Source of the DNA: Adineta vaga
Taxonomy: Eukaryota; Rotifera
Length of the DNA: 64,000 nucleotides
Direction of reading: 5' to 3'
Assembly: GCA_021613535.1 (NCBI GenBank)
Contig: CP075492.1
Location: 9,238,001-9,302,000, forward strand
Positions 22,848 through 40,592 of this stretch are shown here, in pieces (the first letter of the stretch is position 1; each line of letters opens with the position of its first letter). The notes beneath the pieces were generated by a model, which worked only from the letters and a program-made list of their open reading frames with translations, did not search any database and was not told the origin of the DNA. The translations under genes and the position numbers were made by a program.

Positions 22848-25514
22848 ATGTCAACACCTGTTGCTAAAAAAGCTAAAGTAGAAGACCTACCACTATGCCC
22901 CTATGGTATTCACTATCTTTATATATTTTTATATTTCTGTTACATTCCTATTATCTAGGCAGCAAATGTTATCGTAAAAATCCAGCTCATTTTAAAGAAT
23001 GTTCACATTCCGATCCTATTGCGAAAGTGATCACAACTGGTTTGCTACTATTATATTCATTCTGTTTAATTTTTATTTTAACTTTTTCTATAGATACAGA
23101 TAAAACATTACCAGTATGTCCTTTTGGTGCCACATGTTATAGAAAAAATCTTTTACATTTTGCACAATATACTCATCCATTTGATTTGTTAAATCCTGAT
23201 GTCGATAGTAGTGATGAAGAAGACGAAGAAGAAAAAAACCATCGGTCAGATAAAAGTAAAACAGTGATCAATGAAGGAAAAAAACGTAAACTAGAAATTG
23301 AAAAAGAAGAAGATGATGATGGCGATAAAACGGAAGAATATGATTCAGATGATGTGAGTTTATGATAATTGATTTTATTGGGATGTGTATATAATCTTAA
23401 TATTATAGGAAACTGTATATGATGTAAAATTAGAAAAAACATTTTCGAAAATGACAGACGATGAAAAACGTTTGATGATTGAAAGAGTAAGTATTGAATG
23501 AAAATAGAAATTTGATAAAAAAAACGAATTTTATTTCAGGCATTCGAATTAAAAGACAAATTACAAGAAAAGTTAAAAAAAACACGTGAAGAAGCAGAAA
23601 ATAGTAAAAAAGAAATCGAACAACTTCAAAGCAAGGTAAATTCATCCTCTTTCCATCGATTCGTACGAATGATAATAAAATCGTTTTCTTTCAGATTACT
23701 GAAGGAATATTATTAATGGAAGGTGAAACTGAAGTTCTTAAAGGTACTGAAGTCAAATATTTCGAATTATTTCCAGAACGAAATTACAAACAAGGTAATG
23801 AAATGACTATTTTTTCGATTGCAATTAAAAATGATTGAATTATGAAACAGGTTCAGCTGCTGAAGTGCATTTTCGTCTGGCCGAATCACAATTCTATCGT
23901 TTATTAAGTGGATATGCGACGTAATTACATTCAATTAAAAAAAAAGATTTCTTCGCAATGTTTTTAATATTCAGAGCACAAGTTAATAAAGTCGAATATG
24001 TTTGTAATCCAATTTTAATCGATAGATTCAAGTAGACACGAAAAAAATATTGTTTGTTTCAATTATATCTTCGTTATGTTTAGTAAAGCAAGAGAAGAAT
24101 TGAAGAAAAAACGTGGTGAACAATGTTCGTATCCAGTATTAGCTTTTCATGGAACAGCTGTGAAGAACATTCAACCAATATGTGAAAAAGGTTTTAAAGT
24201 ACCTGGTAAATGACGATTAAAAATATGTTTTTCAAATCGATGTGTAGAATCTTGTAGGACAAGCTGGATTTCAACATGCAACTGATAATGGTTTCTGGGG
24301 ACGAGGAACTTATTTTAGTGTAAGTTGTATTAGATGAGAAGAACTTTAGTTTTGATCTTTTTCATTCGAGTGATCTATTCATATTTTTTTATGTAGGAAT
24401 ATCCTAACTATTCGATGAGTTATATTAAAGGTGCTACAAAATTATTATTATGTCAAATATTACAAGGAAAGGTACAGAAACTAAAAACTAATGAGATATG
24501 AAATGATGGCTTCTTTTGTTGCAGATATTTCAATGTACGCAGCTCATTGATGGTGCTGATCTCCAAGATGTAAGAAACGATTGGAACTCCCTCTTCTAAA
24601 AGTATGATCAATGTTATTTAGGGTTTTGATTCGCATTGTTCACCTGACAAAAAAGAATTAATCATCTTTCGTAGTGATTATATTCTTCCTCAATACATCG
24701 TGCATTATAAGATCAACACTGGTGAATTTAAATATGCAGTATGTTGAACTAATTCTTGTTTCATTGATTTTATTTATCTGTACAGACTAGTCTTGCAACA
24801 AAAGAAGCACTCAAGAAAAAATTAGCCAAAATTGGAAAATTTTATAAAAAAGCAGTTGGAACAAAAGATCAAAAGTACATGTAAAAAGAATTCTTAATCA
24901 ATGGATTAATTCAAGGTCTGACCTCGGTCCCGTATCTTGATCTAACACTTAGATACGGGACCGAGGTCAGACTAAAGAAGTATCTATTTTTCTTCACAAT
25001 AACAATTCTCTTTAAAACAAGAGCTAGACAATACACATATCTCTCTCTGTTTTCGAAGGATATTTACTGGTTATAAATTTGCAATCATTGGTCAAATGAT
25101 TGATACACCATTAGCTATGGAAGCATTAATTAAACGATTTGGTGGACATGTTTGCAGTTAGTTCTTCTCTAGATAGAAATTTCATTCTTCATTTATTTTA
25201 AATATAGAGAATACAGTTCCATTTGGTACAATACCAATGTATACTAGTTTATTTGTCAATGGATATCCTGCAACTGTACCATTTGATGCACCTACGATAA
25301 TCATTTGTTCACTAGCTGAATATGAGGCAACAACGTCATCAACTGAACTACAAGGTTACAAAAATATGGGTGTAAGTATAAAATTTCCTTTGATTGATCA
25401 TATCGAATTTTTCTCCAATTGTTTCAGTATCAACAATTTTATCGCGAAGATTTTCTTTACGATTCAATTATTGAAGGTACAATCAAAACATTAAGTGATT
25501 ATCTACATGAATGA
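22848..25514 (+). CDS. ADP-ribosyltransferase with PBZ-PBZ-PARP-BRCT architecture
   Basis: About fourteen exons are spliced from ATG 22848 to TGA 25512-25514; the first three are 22848-22905, 22959-23039 and 23094-23353. Two PBZ zinc fingers come first: CPYGSKCYRKNPAHFKECSH (Cys17, Cys23, His30, His36) and CPFGATCYRKNLLHFAQYTH (Cys55, Cys61, His68, His74). PBZ fingers bind poly(ADP-ribose). An acidic, Lys-rich linker and a coiled coil (ELKDKLQEKLKKTREEAENS) follow. The PARP catalytic domain shows the NAD-binding His in LAFHGTA and Tyr in WGRGTYFS. At the position of PARP1's catalytic Glu (NEYIVY) the sequence is PQYIVHY, so Gln replaces Glu; mono-ADP-ribosylation is the likely consequence. 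The last about 115 residues resemble a BRCT domain (FTGYKFAIIGQM, LIKRFGGHVCS, REDFL). A DNA-damage role is inferred. A perfect hairpin lies in one intron (24916-24972). Confidence 0.85.
24916..24972. repeat. Perfect 22-base inverted repeat in a PARP intron
   Basis: The left arm at 24916-24937 begins GTCTGACCTCGGTCCCGTAT, and the right arm at 24951-24972 is its exact inverse, with a 13-base loop. The arms are much richer in GC than the intron around them. The stretch lies between the exon ending near 24882 and the exon starting near 25060. It looks like a tiny snap-back element inserted into the intron. Confidence 0.85.
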
Positions 25515-25937
25515 ATGTTAATGTGATCTATTTTTAAAAATTGTTTTGAAATATAATTCAGTTTCATTTTATATCAAGAAATTAAAAACACGTCATAGAA
25601 GGATAATCTCACGCGAATATTTCAAGTCAAACACACACACACACACACACACACGCTCACACATGTATAAAGAAATAATAGGCACCTATGAACTTATATA
25701 TTGCACAATGCCCTTAAAGAAGAATAAAAGAATGAAAATCTGACGTTGAAAAAAAGCACGCATAAAATGTAAAGAGAATTGAAGCAAATAATATTTATCT
25801 TTTTTCACAAAACACTGTTATATAAAAGAAAACGAAAAAATTGACTTAAATAAAAAAGAAAACATCATAAAAATGATTTTGTGCAAATTAGAATATCGAC
25901 CGGTGATGTATGTATGTATGTAGAATTCGACTAAACA
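25515..25937. other. Convergent 3' region with an (AC)n microsatellite
   Basis: This separates the 3' ends of the PARP (plus) and the MAP4K (minus). An (AC)n tract lies at about 25630-25654. The small open frame around it is repeat-driven and not called. Confidence 0.6.
25630..25654. repeat. (AC)n microsatellite
   Basis: A pure AC run between the convergent PARP and MAP4K genes. Confidence 0.85.
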
Positions 25938-28900
25938 CTATTCGGTATTTTCATGACCCATTAAAATATGTAAATCGGATGGGATTGTACTTAATGCACT
26001 AGATGATGACGATGAATTTGTTGGACGACTTTGTAAGACAACCAATCTTTAGAAAGAAAAAAAAAACAATGTACACAAAATTATTTGAAAATAATTTTAT
26101 CATTACCGATCATTGCCAATAACTCGAAATGAACGAGTTTGATCAAAAACTTCTTGTGTAACTTCATTATCTTTTAAACTTCGACCTTGCATACCATGTT
26201 GATGAAAAGCAAGAATACTATCAGGTAAACAAACTAAAGTAGAAGATAAAGTTTAACATAACAAGAAGGAAAAGGTTAACTCTTCATACCTAATGATTGA
26301 ACTTCACAATCAAAATATAGTTCCGACATAGTTTGTCGATTTGTACGAGGTTTACCTTGCCAATTAACAATATTGATATGATCTAAATTGAGAAATATAT
26401 TCCATCACATTATTCAATGTAATTATCTTACTTTCATGACAAATAAGTATCGTATCAGCATCTTTGTCATGTTGTATGACATGAGAAACATCCGGAAGAA
26501 GAGAAACTAGAAAGAAAAAAAATCTTTCGAATTTTCTCTTAAAAAGCAGTTCGTTTACCATCATCATAATTTTCCACTTTTTCTGTTTCAAAATTAACTC
26601 CAGCAAATTTATACGAATTCGTTGATGATTTGCTAAGAACATACAATTAAACAAGTTCTTCAATACTACAATCATCAATTTACCTTTTACTGACGCCAAC
26701 ACATACAAAAGCATATTGATTTTCTGGTGTAAAGATCGTTTGAAATATTCGTGGCTCCTTCGTGAGTGTCAGTGGAACAGTCTAAAAACTCCTCTCATTA
26801 ATGAAACGCAAACAACGAACTTTGAATCATTACTTTTAGATGCATAAATTTTTTCAATGGTTCATAATATTGCATCAGAAAGATTTCATTAGTTAGTATA
26901 CCCGCAAGATAAATAAATCCATTAAATTGATTTCGACCAACACAGCAACGAACACATCCACGAGTATTATTAATCTTAACAGATGTTGCTAATTTCCTAG
27001 AAAACAAAAAACAAAAGAATATATCAAATAACAAGTTTTTCTCTTCTGTACTTTGGTATGAATTTTTCAATTTTCTGTTGAATTTGCATTTTATTCAATT
27101 GTAATGATAATTTTGCTGAACTTTTATTTTGTATGAATAGAGATAAGTCATGTCGATATAAACTATTCGATTTTCCTATAGCAAAAAAAGAGAATGTAAG
27201 ACAATGAATTTTTTTTTCGTAAAATCTTTTTATATTACCTGATATTGACCAAAGAATATTATCTTTCACAAATAACCATGTCGTTCGTCTCGGATATAAC
27301 TAAATGAAAAGATCATATCGAAATTTTACGAAGAAAAAAAGACGTTAATTACCAATTCTAATGTTGCATCGTGTAATTCGTTCAAATTCAATGAATAAAC
27401 ACCTTCTTCCGTAGCAATTAAAACGAATTGTTCTAAAAATGTATTGATTACAATCGATTGTTGACATAAGTAATGTATTATCCTCGGTATTAATAAGGAA
27501 GAAGAAAAAAGAAAACTTGATTATTATTATTATTATTGTATTTCGATGTTATTTTCTCGTTCTTCTCTATTTTCGAAAAATAATCAATATTGAGATTGTT
27601 TTACTTTCGCATGATTAGTTATTGGTCATTGAGACGAATTGACGAATGAAGAAAAATAATAATAAATAAGAGAAAAGGACTGATAAATGACGACATTCTA
27701 TGAGAAACGAAGGACAGAAACTCGATCTACTAATAAATAGCGATAAATATACTGAGAGTACTTTCTCAAAGTCAATTCGTTCCAAAGGACAATCATCGAA
27801 TAATTACCTTTGGTTTCACTATTTGTCCAACAATAACTTGCATGAATTTCTAATGGACATTGATTAAATATTTTCATAAAACCAGCACCCATATGAACTC
27901 GTGGAACACTTGGAATTCCATTCGATGATATTGTAGCATTCTTTTTCAATGTACAACTACTATTATCTGAATTTTGTGATAGATTATCAAGATCAGTATT
28001 TCGTTTTAAGGTATTATTATTTGGATCTAAATCATTTTCAAAGTTTGATTGTGGTAGTTGTGGTTGTGGTTGTTCTTTCTTTTTCGATTTTGGAAATTTT
28101 AATTTCGGTGCTCGTTTGATTGTATTATTATTTGATAAATCTTCTTTTTCTTCAATATCTGCTTCACGCATAACTTCAACAATATGTTGAACTTCATTCA
28201 AAGCTAATTTCTCACAAGCATTCAAGAGTGATTTATCAATTAGAAGCTAAAAATACGTAAGAATGAATTCATTTCATGATATTAATCAATAAACTTTACT
28301 TGTATATCACTCTGAGCTAAACCTAACGATCTTAATCGTTGAATAAGTTCGCTATTATCAGTATCTTTCGTTTTGTTTACCAATGATACATTATCACTAT
28401 TTGAATTATTTCCTGATTGATTTGTTTCGTTGATAATTGAACTACGAATTAAAGGTGGTTGATTGATATTTGCTACCAAAGGTCGAACACCTAAATGAAG
28501 AAATTTTACGATGATATCTTTAATACAAACATTCGTTTCTTTTTTTACTTGATGATGAAATCACAGGTGCCTCTTTACTTGATGTGATTTTCTTTGGTGC
28601 TTGGCAATTACTCTAAACAAATCAATAACGTTGAGAATATCATTGATAAAATGAAAACATCATTTACTCGATCATCTTCATCATCATCTCGATCATCGAC
28701 CATATTATTATTCGTTGCACCATTCCGTAATCGATCTAATAAATCTCTTGCAATACTTGCCGATAAATTTCCTTGCAAAAATGGATGCTAAAATAGAAAC
28801 ATGATGATTTGTGACATTTTCATGTAGATATTTACATCAAGTAATCTTTCAGCTGATGGTCGTTTCTTTGGATTTTTAATTAAAGCATATTTAATGAAAT

Positions 28901-29972
28901 TTTGAAATGTAACGGACCATTTCATTCTATCTCGTAATGTCGGTGGTTTAAACCCTGATTTCGACATGAGAAAAAGAGCACGCATTGGATGAAGATCAAA
29001 TAATGGTGGTTGTAATTCAGCAAATTCTATTCCAGTTATACCAACAGCCCATATATCACATAAATGATTATAGCCACCTTTACGTTCAACAGCTGCAACT
29101 TCCGGTGCCATCCTAAATTCAAAGATAATTCATCAGCAAAGAAATTTTCTCAATTTTCATACCAATAAGGTGTACCAATAAATGATTTTCGTTTACAAAT
29201 AGTTGCAGTAATACTTGCTGCGACACCAAAATCCGCTAAAAGTAATATCGAAATTAGATTCATCGAGATTAGGCATTAAAAGATAATTACCTAATTTAAC
29301 ATAACCATCATCAGTAAGTAGAATATTAGCACCCTATTCATACAAAATCAAATATTATCTATTTGAATAGCAAACATTAAACAGAATCGTTACTTTTATA
29401 TCACGATGCATTTTACCATTTTTATGTAGATAATCTAATCCTCTTAAAGTTTCTTTTAATACATAGGCAATTTGTAATTCATTCAGTGGTCCATAAGCTA
29501 ATGAAAAGGATCGATTGTTTTTTGAAAATAAATCGAATGATTCTAACTCACTATGATAAATATCTTGCATCGATCCTCCTGAACATAATTCCATTGCAAT
29601 CCACAATTTATCTCGTCTAATCAATTCAAAAAGTTGATCTAATTATCCAATCAATTGGTTCTTACTTTAAATAACTACCGAAATACGCAATAATATTCGG
29701 ATGACTACATTCTAACATCATAAGAATTTCTTGTTGAATAACATTAATATCATCTCCTGCTTCAAGTTTAATAACTTTCAAAGCTCGCATCGATGCTGTA
29801 GGGATATGTCTCGTCTAAATGACATGATAGAGATTTTATTTTTTTAAAAGATTCAACAAACTTTATAAACATCGCCATATGTTCCTGAACCAATACGTTG
29901 GATAAGTTCATATTCATCGTGTGGACTGGATGAGGAAAGAAAATCATATGTGGGTTTACGACAGCTACTCAT
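25938..29972 (-). CDS. MAP4K3/5-type (GCK family) Ser/Thr kinase with CNH domain
   Basis: The start is ATG at 29972-29970; exon 1 is 29972-29862 and the stop TAG is at 25940-25938. The N-terminus reads [19 protein letters not shown], the glycine-rich loop typical of MAP4K3/5. Then come RALKVIKLE (ATP-binding Lys), a MHRDIK catalytic loop, [10 protein letters not shown], and [20 protein letters not shown]. After the kinase an acidic and Lys/Gln/Pro-containing linker ([20 protein letters not shown]) leads to [19 protein letters not shown], the conserved entry to the citron homology (CNH) domain. The CNH domain continues through [14 protein letters not shown] and ends [13 protein letters not shown]. 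Such kinases signal to JNK and, for MAP4K3, to amino-acid/TOR pathways. All catalytic residues seen are intact. Many short introns interrupt the gene; one near 27480-27690 contains a TTA repeat. Exon edges inside the CNH part were only partly traced. Confidence 0.88.
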
Positions 29973-31809
29973 TGTTATATTTGGAAGAGCTTAAGGAAGA
30001 CTCTATGATAAGATGTAATCATGGCATATAAAAGAAAATGATAACAATTGTTATTTATTTAAAAGAAAGAATAGATTATCTGAGAAGTCATGATGAGAAA
30101 AGAAGAAGAAGAAGAAGAAGAAGAATACTTGTCGTAGAAAATGACTCATCAAATATGACAGTTCCATTACAGAACAAAATGTGCCTTTATACATATTTGT
30201 ATCTAATTCATACATTAAATAGAAGTATAATATGAATACAATGAAATATATTCAAATAAATCGAGTAAAATTTCAATTGAAAATATCACACTTATTGACA
30301 ACGAACGACCTCTATTGAGTATTCAAAACAGATAAAGAGATATGATCAACGAAATCTTGGAAACTCCTTTCATCAACATTCGTATGTCTATTTTCATAGC
30401 AAATATTCATACATCTATAGATAATACTTTCATTTTTATCCTTTATAATCATAACTAATGTTTGAACTTTTCGAACTAAATCACCATCAAAATAATACCT
30501 TCTAGAATGTCGATCTTTCTAATCCTTTCTATCTTTTTTTTAGCTAAATCACATTAATAAATGGATTTACTTGTTTTCACAGATGTTTTATTTACGTAAT
30601 CATTGTTCTTTTCCAGTTCTTCTGAGAAAATGTTATACCACCTGGCGATTCATCCAGTCAGTCAGTTTTTTGGTTCTAGGCTGTCGTTTCTCTCTCTCCC
30701 TCTCTTCTAATCAGATATTGAAATCGATTTGCTCATTGAACGAATGTATACACAAATACACGTGTTTGATTTTTCGATTGCGCCAAAAAAGAATATAAGA
30801 AAAGAAACATATAACGAATTGACAGACATCGTTTATGCATTCAAATATTAGCAACTTCTTATATCGTAAGTTGAAAATTTAGATATATGCATAATGATCA
30901 TGTTTGTTCATACATGATTTTCCTATCGACTAGATCTCTTCGTAGTTAACCAGTTGGATTGACGCGCGTCTTCTAATCTTTTTTTCTTCTTCTTTTTCTC
31001 TTGATATATATATATATATATATACAACGCGAGAAAAAATCTTGTTGTGTATGTTATTACATATATATAGGTCTGATAAGATTATTATTTTTTAGATTCT
31101 ATTCCAAATACTTCTTACAAAATAAATCTTATTAGACAAAAAAAATAATCAGGTATGTTTGTAATTTTTCTTCGATAGAAGAACAAAATTGTGTGACACC
31201 AGATGGTTTCAATTTTTAATGTATATTTAATTTCTTCTCATATGTATATGAGTCCTTTTTTTTCTTTTTGTTACTAAATGGATATTGATCAGAGTGGGTG
31301 TATAGATGCTTTTTAAATAGCTATTTAGCATATTTCAACGTTTATTAATCGTCTATGAAATGAAATGATTCGCTATTCTCTCTTTTCTTCTAGATCACTT
31401 TCTATTTTTCTTAGATATGTTAATGGTGATGTTGTTACTTGCTTGACAATGTCATGTTCTTTTTCTATCGATTGATCTCTCCATCATCTAAACTGTTATT
31501 ATGATTACTACATCATCATGATCGTCAATGCTATATCTCTCTCTTCTATCTTATTTATCGCAGATTACTGATACAACGCGTCTTGTACAAGAGCAAGAAC
31601 ACTATCGTCGACGACAACCATATTAGTATAAGAGAGACAGAGAAAGAGAGAGAGAGAGAAGTGGTGCCGCCGAAGGACGCATGATCAATGTGTTTATCGA
31701 GAAATCAGTTTTGGTGTACTGCATTTTTCTCTTGTCTTCATCGTTGTTTTTCTATTAACGGATTTATTCTTACGTACTACAAGTATTATCATTTGGTTTA
31801 GCGTAAGAA
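29973..31809. other. Divergent intergenic region between MAP4K and ELAV-like genes
   Basis: This is the likely promoter region for both genes. It contains a (GAA)n tract near 30097-30123 and an (AT)n tract near 31000-31024. No other gene or RNA is supported. Confidence 0.5.
31000..31024. repeat. (AT)n microsatellite
   Basis: A pure AT run about 800 bases upstream of the proposed first exon of the ELAV-like gene. Confidence 0.85.
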
Positions 31810-34802
<2,993 letters not shown>

Positions 34803-35966
34803 TCCATTCAAGTAGCTTCATTCGTTTTTTTCTCTTCTTCTCTGTATTATCTTTATCTATGTGTGTGTGTGTTATAACTTCAATTGTGTGCTCAGTTTGT
34901 GTCTTTCTTTATGCTGTTGAACAAAACACAAGAGAGAGAGAGACACTGATCTCAATACGAAAAAAACAACAGATTGTGTTTTTGTTATTTTATTTTCGTT
35001 ATCGTACATGATTATGATGAACCATCGGCTAAAACATTCTAGTTCTTTTTCTATTTCCTCATTCTTTTCCCTTCTTTCAACAAGAAAAATAATCCAAACC
35101 ATCTGGCAAAGCAGGAAAATATCCACCATCTGCATATCATTAGAATATGCTGACGAACAAGAGTTCTTGGGTTAAAACATCTTGTCTGTATTATTTCTTT
35201 TCACTTGATTTTTTTACATTCTTTTTATTGTATAAAAGATTTAGTTTGAGAGAGAGATCAGCTGCAAGATCGAATACACTTCATTACTCGTTTGTATCAT
35301 CATAAATATCAATGACAGATGTAAATTGCTCTCACAAGAAAACAAGGCACCATAATCGAATGTTCGTTTCAGACATTTTTTTCTTTTTTCTTTTGAGGAA
35401 ATGCTCAAAAAACAAAATAACCATCTGCATTTATTTTCTGCTTTTCTCCCCCAATCCGTTTTCTACGATAAAAATTCAAGTAAGAGATAAAAATAGATTC
35501 TTTTTAATCATTATTATTAAAATTTATATCCCACACAGATATAAATATTAATCAATTCTCTTTTGAAAGGACGTACAAACACCAGATCTATATCTGTTTC
35601 ATATAAATAACATGTATATTCTCAAGTTCTTTCAATATTCTCACTGGCAACATCTTGTACCCTAGTAGCAGCTGTTTATGATGAAGAGTTGACTAAAAAT
35701 GAAAATCGAAATAAAGTTGATGAAAATCATCACTATGCACATACGTGGAACGGAATGGTGCATATATTGTTATTCCTGTTCTTCGTCTTTAGTTCTCTCT
35801 CTCTCTCTCTCTAGCTGTCTCGACCTTCCTATAAATATCTCACTCTATATATATACATAAAGTACATGCTGGCATGACACCACATTGCTAGGGAAAAATG
35901 GTGCAATCTGTTGCACCTTCACCAACTGTTTTCTCTTTTCTTTCCTTTCTTTCTTTCAGATTATCT
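34803..35966. other. 3' UTR of the ELAV-like gene and upstream region of the ETO-like gene
   Basis: GT, GA and CT microsatellites occur near 34861, 34932 and 35798. A pyrimidine-rich acceptor (TTTCTTTCAG) ending at 35959 lies eight bases before the proposed ATG of the next gene. No other gene is seen. Confidence 0.5.
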
Positions 35967-38158
35967 ATGCCAACTGATTCAAACGAAAGTTTCATTTCAT
36001 CATCATCATCATCATCATTGACAAGAACATTAATTATACCATCGATGACTACAAATACAACAAATAACAATGGTGGATCATTGTCATTAAATCATTCTCG
36101 TATACCAACGCCAACTCGATCGATTTCTCCTTCACAATCATTGAACAAATTAAAACGTTTTCTTAGTACACTCTATGACTTTGGTTCTGATATATCAAGT
36201 GAATTAGGCGAACGTGTACGAACATTGATATTAGCACTCGTAGTAAGTATCAGACCTTCTTTTTCTTTGATACACAAGTTTGAATTTGACTGAGAACGAA
36301 TCCAGATGACTTCCTTGAAAACGAAAGCCTTGAGAATCATAGAGAAAGAATAATGCAGTGAACAGATAACTATGAAACAAGTCAGGTGGATGATATTTCA
36401 ATATGAAAACGAATGTTATCTCTATCTATTTAGAATGATGCTCTATCACCTGAAGAATTTCATGCTAAAATACAAGCAGTGACTAATTTTCCATTACGAC
36501 CATTTGCATTACCATTTTTAAAAGTAATATGACGCTTGATTTTTAGACATTGAAATTCTTTTCTCATTTTACAATTTCAGTCAACATTACCTCTATTACA
36601 AAAAGATTTATCTCGATTAGCACAGCAATCGAAACAATCCTTAAGTCAATTTCTTGCTCAGAATGAAAATCTTATCCTCTTACCACGAGACGCATCTGCT
36701 GAAAAAAGTCGTAGTTCATTGACTAGTACATTTAAAGAACAAATACATGAAAATGTAAAACGAAAACTATCGGATGAGTATGAGTTTTTCTTTTTCTCTT
36801 GATTTCGATTATCTAAATAAATATTTTAGATTGGATGAACGATCCTATGCAACAAAACGTTCATCTGCAGGTCTGAATCATCGATCATTCATTTCGTCAA
36901 GTATAAGTAATAGTTCGATTACATCCACATCTATTCGACGTGATATTCGGGAAAAAGAACGAGCATTCACCACATGTAAATACAGAATTCTTTGTATTAA
37001 AAAAAGTAAAATACTCATGTTTGTCTATCAAAGATCTCCGTGAATATGGATCTGATTTAAAAGATATGAACAATAAAACTATGGAAGATGATTGGAAAAG
37101 TGTTGAAAATGTATGTGGATTTGTTTTCATAAAGTTTTTCTTATGAAACTAATTTAGATGCTTAATTATATTCATGAAATGGTAACAAAAACAAAACGTG
37201 TCATATATATGTTACAACAGAAAGATAATCATGTTTGCCGTTTACTTGAAACATGTGATCTCGAATGGCGGCGTAAACATACAGAATTATTAACACAAAC
37301 AGAAGCTCGTGTTAGTGATGTTCGACGAAAAGCAGGTAGTCTAACAGTTACTCATATTCGACATTAGAACATTTTTGAGTTCACTATGACCGTAGAAATG
37401 ACATGATAATAATAGCAGATTGTTATCAATATGAGTGTACCGTGTTTGAATTTATACGGATATGAAATAAAGTCATTTGTCAGTAATTTATAAAGGTCGA
37501 CTTGCCTTTTAGAAGAAGCTGTTCTTGAAATCAAACGTCAATCCATAATTGATTTACAAAAAGCTGTTTCTCAAACAGAACAAAAATCCAATGAAGTTTT
37601 ACTTCGTGAACGTGAACAATATCAAAGATTAAATCAAGAATTAAAATCACAAACTTTTGAAGAAGCATATACTGTATTCACTCGACAAGAAGATGGACCT
37701 GAGGTATGTTTGTTCATGAGAGAACAATTACATTAGAAGTCTTCTATTTTATTTAGCAATGTTGGCATTGTGGTCGAAAAGCAGTAGAAACATGTTCAGG
37801 TTGTAATACCGCGCGTTATTGTGGTCAATATTGTCAACATCGTGATTGGGAATTACATCAAAGATTATGTGGAACTGATTTAAAAAGAAAACTTAGTGAT
37901 AATCCACTCTTATATCGACATTCACTTTCGAAATATAACATAAATCGTTCTCCAAATGCTCAAAAAGAAACATTATCAGCTCGTATAACACGAAAAAACA
38001 GTGATACAACAACAACAGCAACAACAACACCCTCATATTTTAATGTATCTTCACCGAATATTGCTGAAGCAATAATAAATAGAATCACAAATACTAATGA
38101 TGATAAATCTGATACAGAAAAAGAAGAATCAAGTTCATTAAAAGATGAAAATATTTAA
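35967..38158 (+). CDS. ETO/MTG (Nervy) family transcriptional co-repressor
   Basis: ATG 35967 was chosen because it follows the acceptor ending at 35959; an in-frame ATG at 35898 is possible if that acceptor is not used. The first exon ends at 36242 and the stop TAA is at 38156-38158. Domains in order: NHR1/TAFH ([66 protein letters not shown]); NHR2-like segment ([19 protein letters not shown], with [11 protein letters not shown]); coiled-coil NHR3 region ([20 protein letters not shown]); and a C-terminal MYND zinc finger ([20 protein letters not shown], then [17 protein letters not shown]) with all eight Cys/His ligands visible. Such proteins bridge DNA-binding factors to NCoR/HDAC complexes. 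The Ser/Thr-rich N-terminus matches family habit. About eight short introns interrupt the gene. Confidence 0.9.
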
Positions 38159-38970
38159 TTTTTTTGATTCTATTATATTTTCTATCTACGTATATGTATT
38201 GTAGAGGTGTAAGAATATCAAATAGATGCTTTTGGTTTCTTTGTTTGTTTTGTTGTACAATATATTTTAATTTTTCTTCTGTATATGTAGATCTCGAATA
38301 AAAGTAATATGATTATTTAGACAAAAAAATAATCAGAAAGATCTTGTGTATCTATCATGGAATGGTTATACTGAAATACGACTATGATTCATTTAAGATC
38401 TGTGTAAAACTTCTTCTTTGTTTGCTATTTTATGATATTTTCATCAAAAACTAACAGTCGGCACAGCACAGTACATCATATTTTACAAATGACGAATAGT
38501 CAGACAATAAAAGATCTAATAACGCCCTCTAACAACGATCTCCATAGATATAGATGGCGGTAATAGTCAATTAATAAATTAGTAAGAAAATCTTGTGTTC
38601 AAATCTGTATTTGACTATTATTTTTGGTTATTATTTGAATGATTTTCTATGATTATAAATGACTAGGATAGAGAAGGGTGATGTGCCAACAATGGTGTAA
38701 TTTGATCCAATCATTGATTTGACGCCTACAGATGATGTGATGTATGAATGAATATGAGTATATATAAATACAAATAATGATGCATATATCTGATCGGTCA
38801 AAAGTTTCTTTTGTGTTCTTTTCAATAGAAGTGACATTTTTCTTGTCAATCATATGAACAAAATATTATTTCATTGATGAAAGAAAGATAGCATACAATC
38901 ATTTATTTTGTTTACATTTTATTATTTTCGATCAATTATCTAGAAAACAAAATCCTTGGATGATTTTGCA
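38159..38970. other. Intergenic spacer
   Basis: The 3' end of the ETO-like gene has AATAAA near 38297. The remainder is AT-rich, and the overlapping minus-strand frames at 38631-38853 are not supported by any feature. Confidence 0.5.

Positions 38971-40592
<1,622 letters not shown>

Noticed and set aside
30038-30235. 65-codon plus-strand frame with a poly-Arg run
   Set aside because: Created by a GAA/AGA microsatellite.
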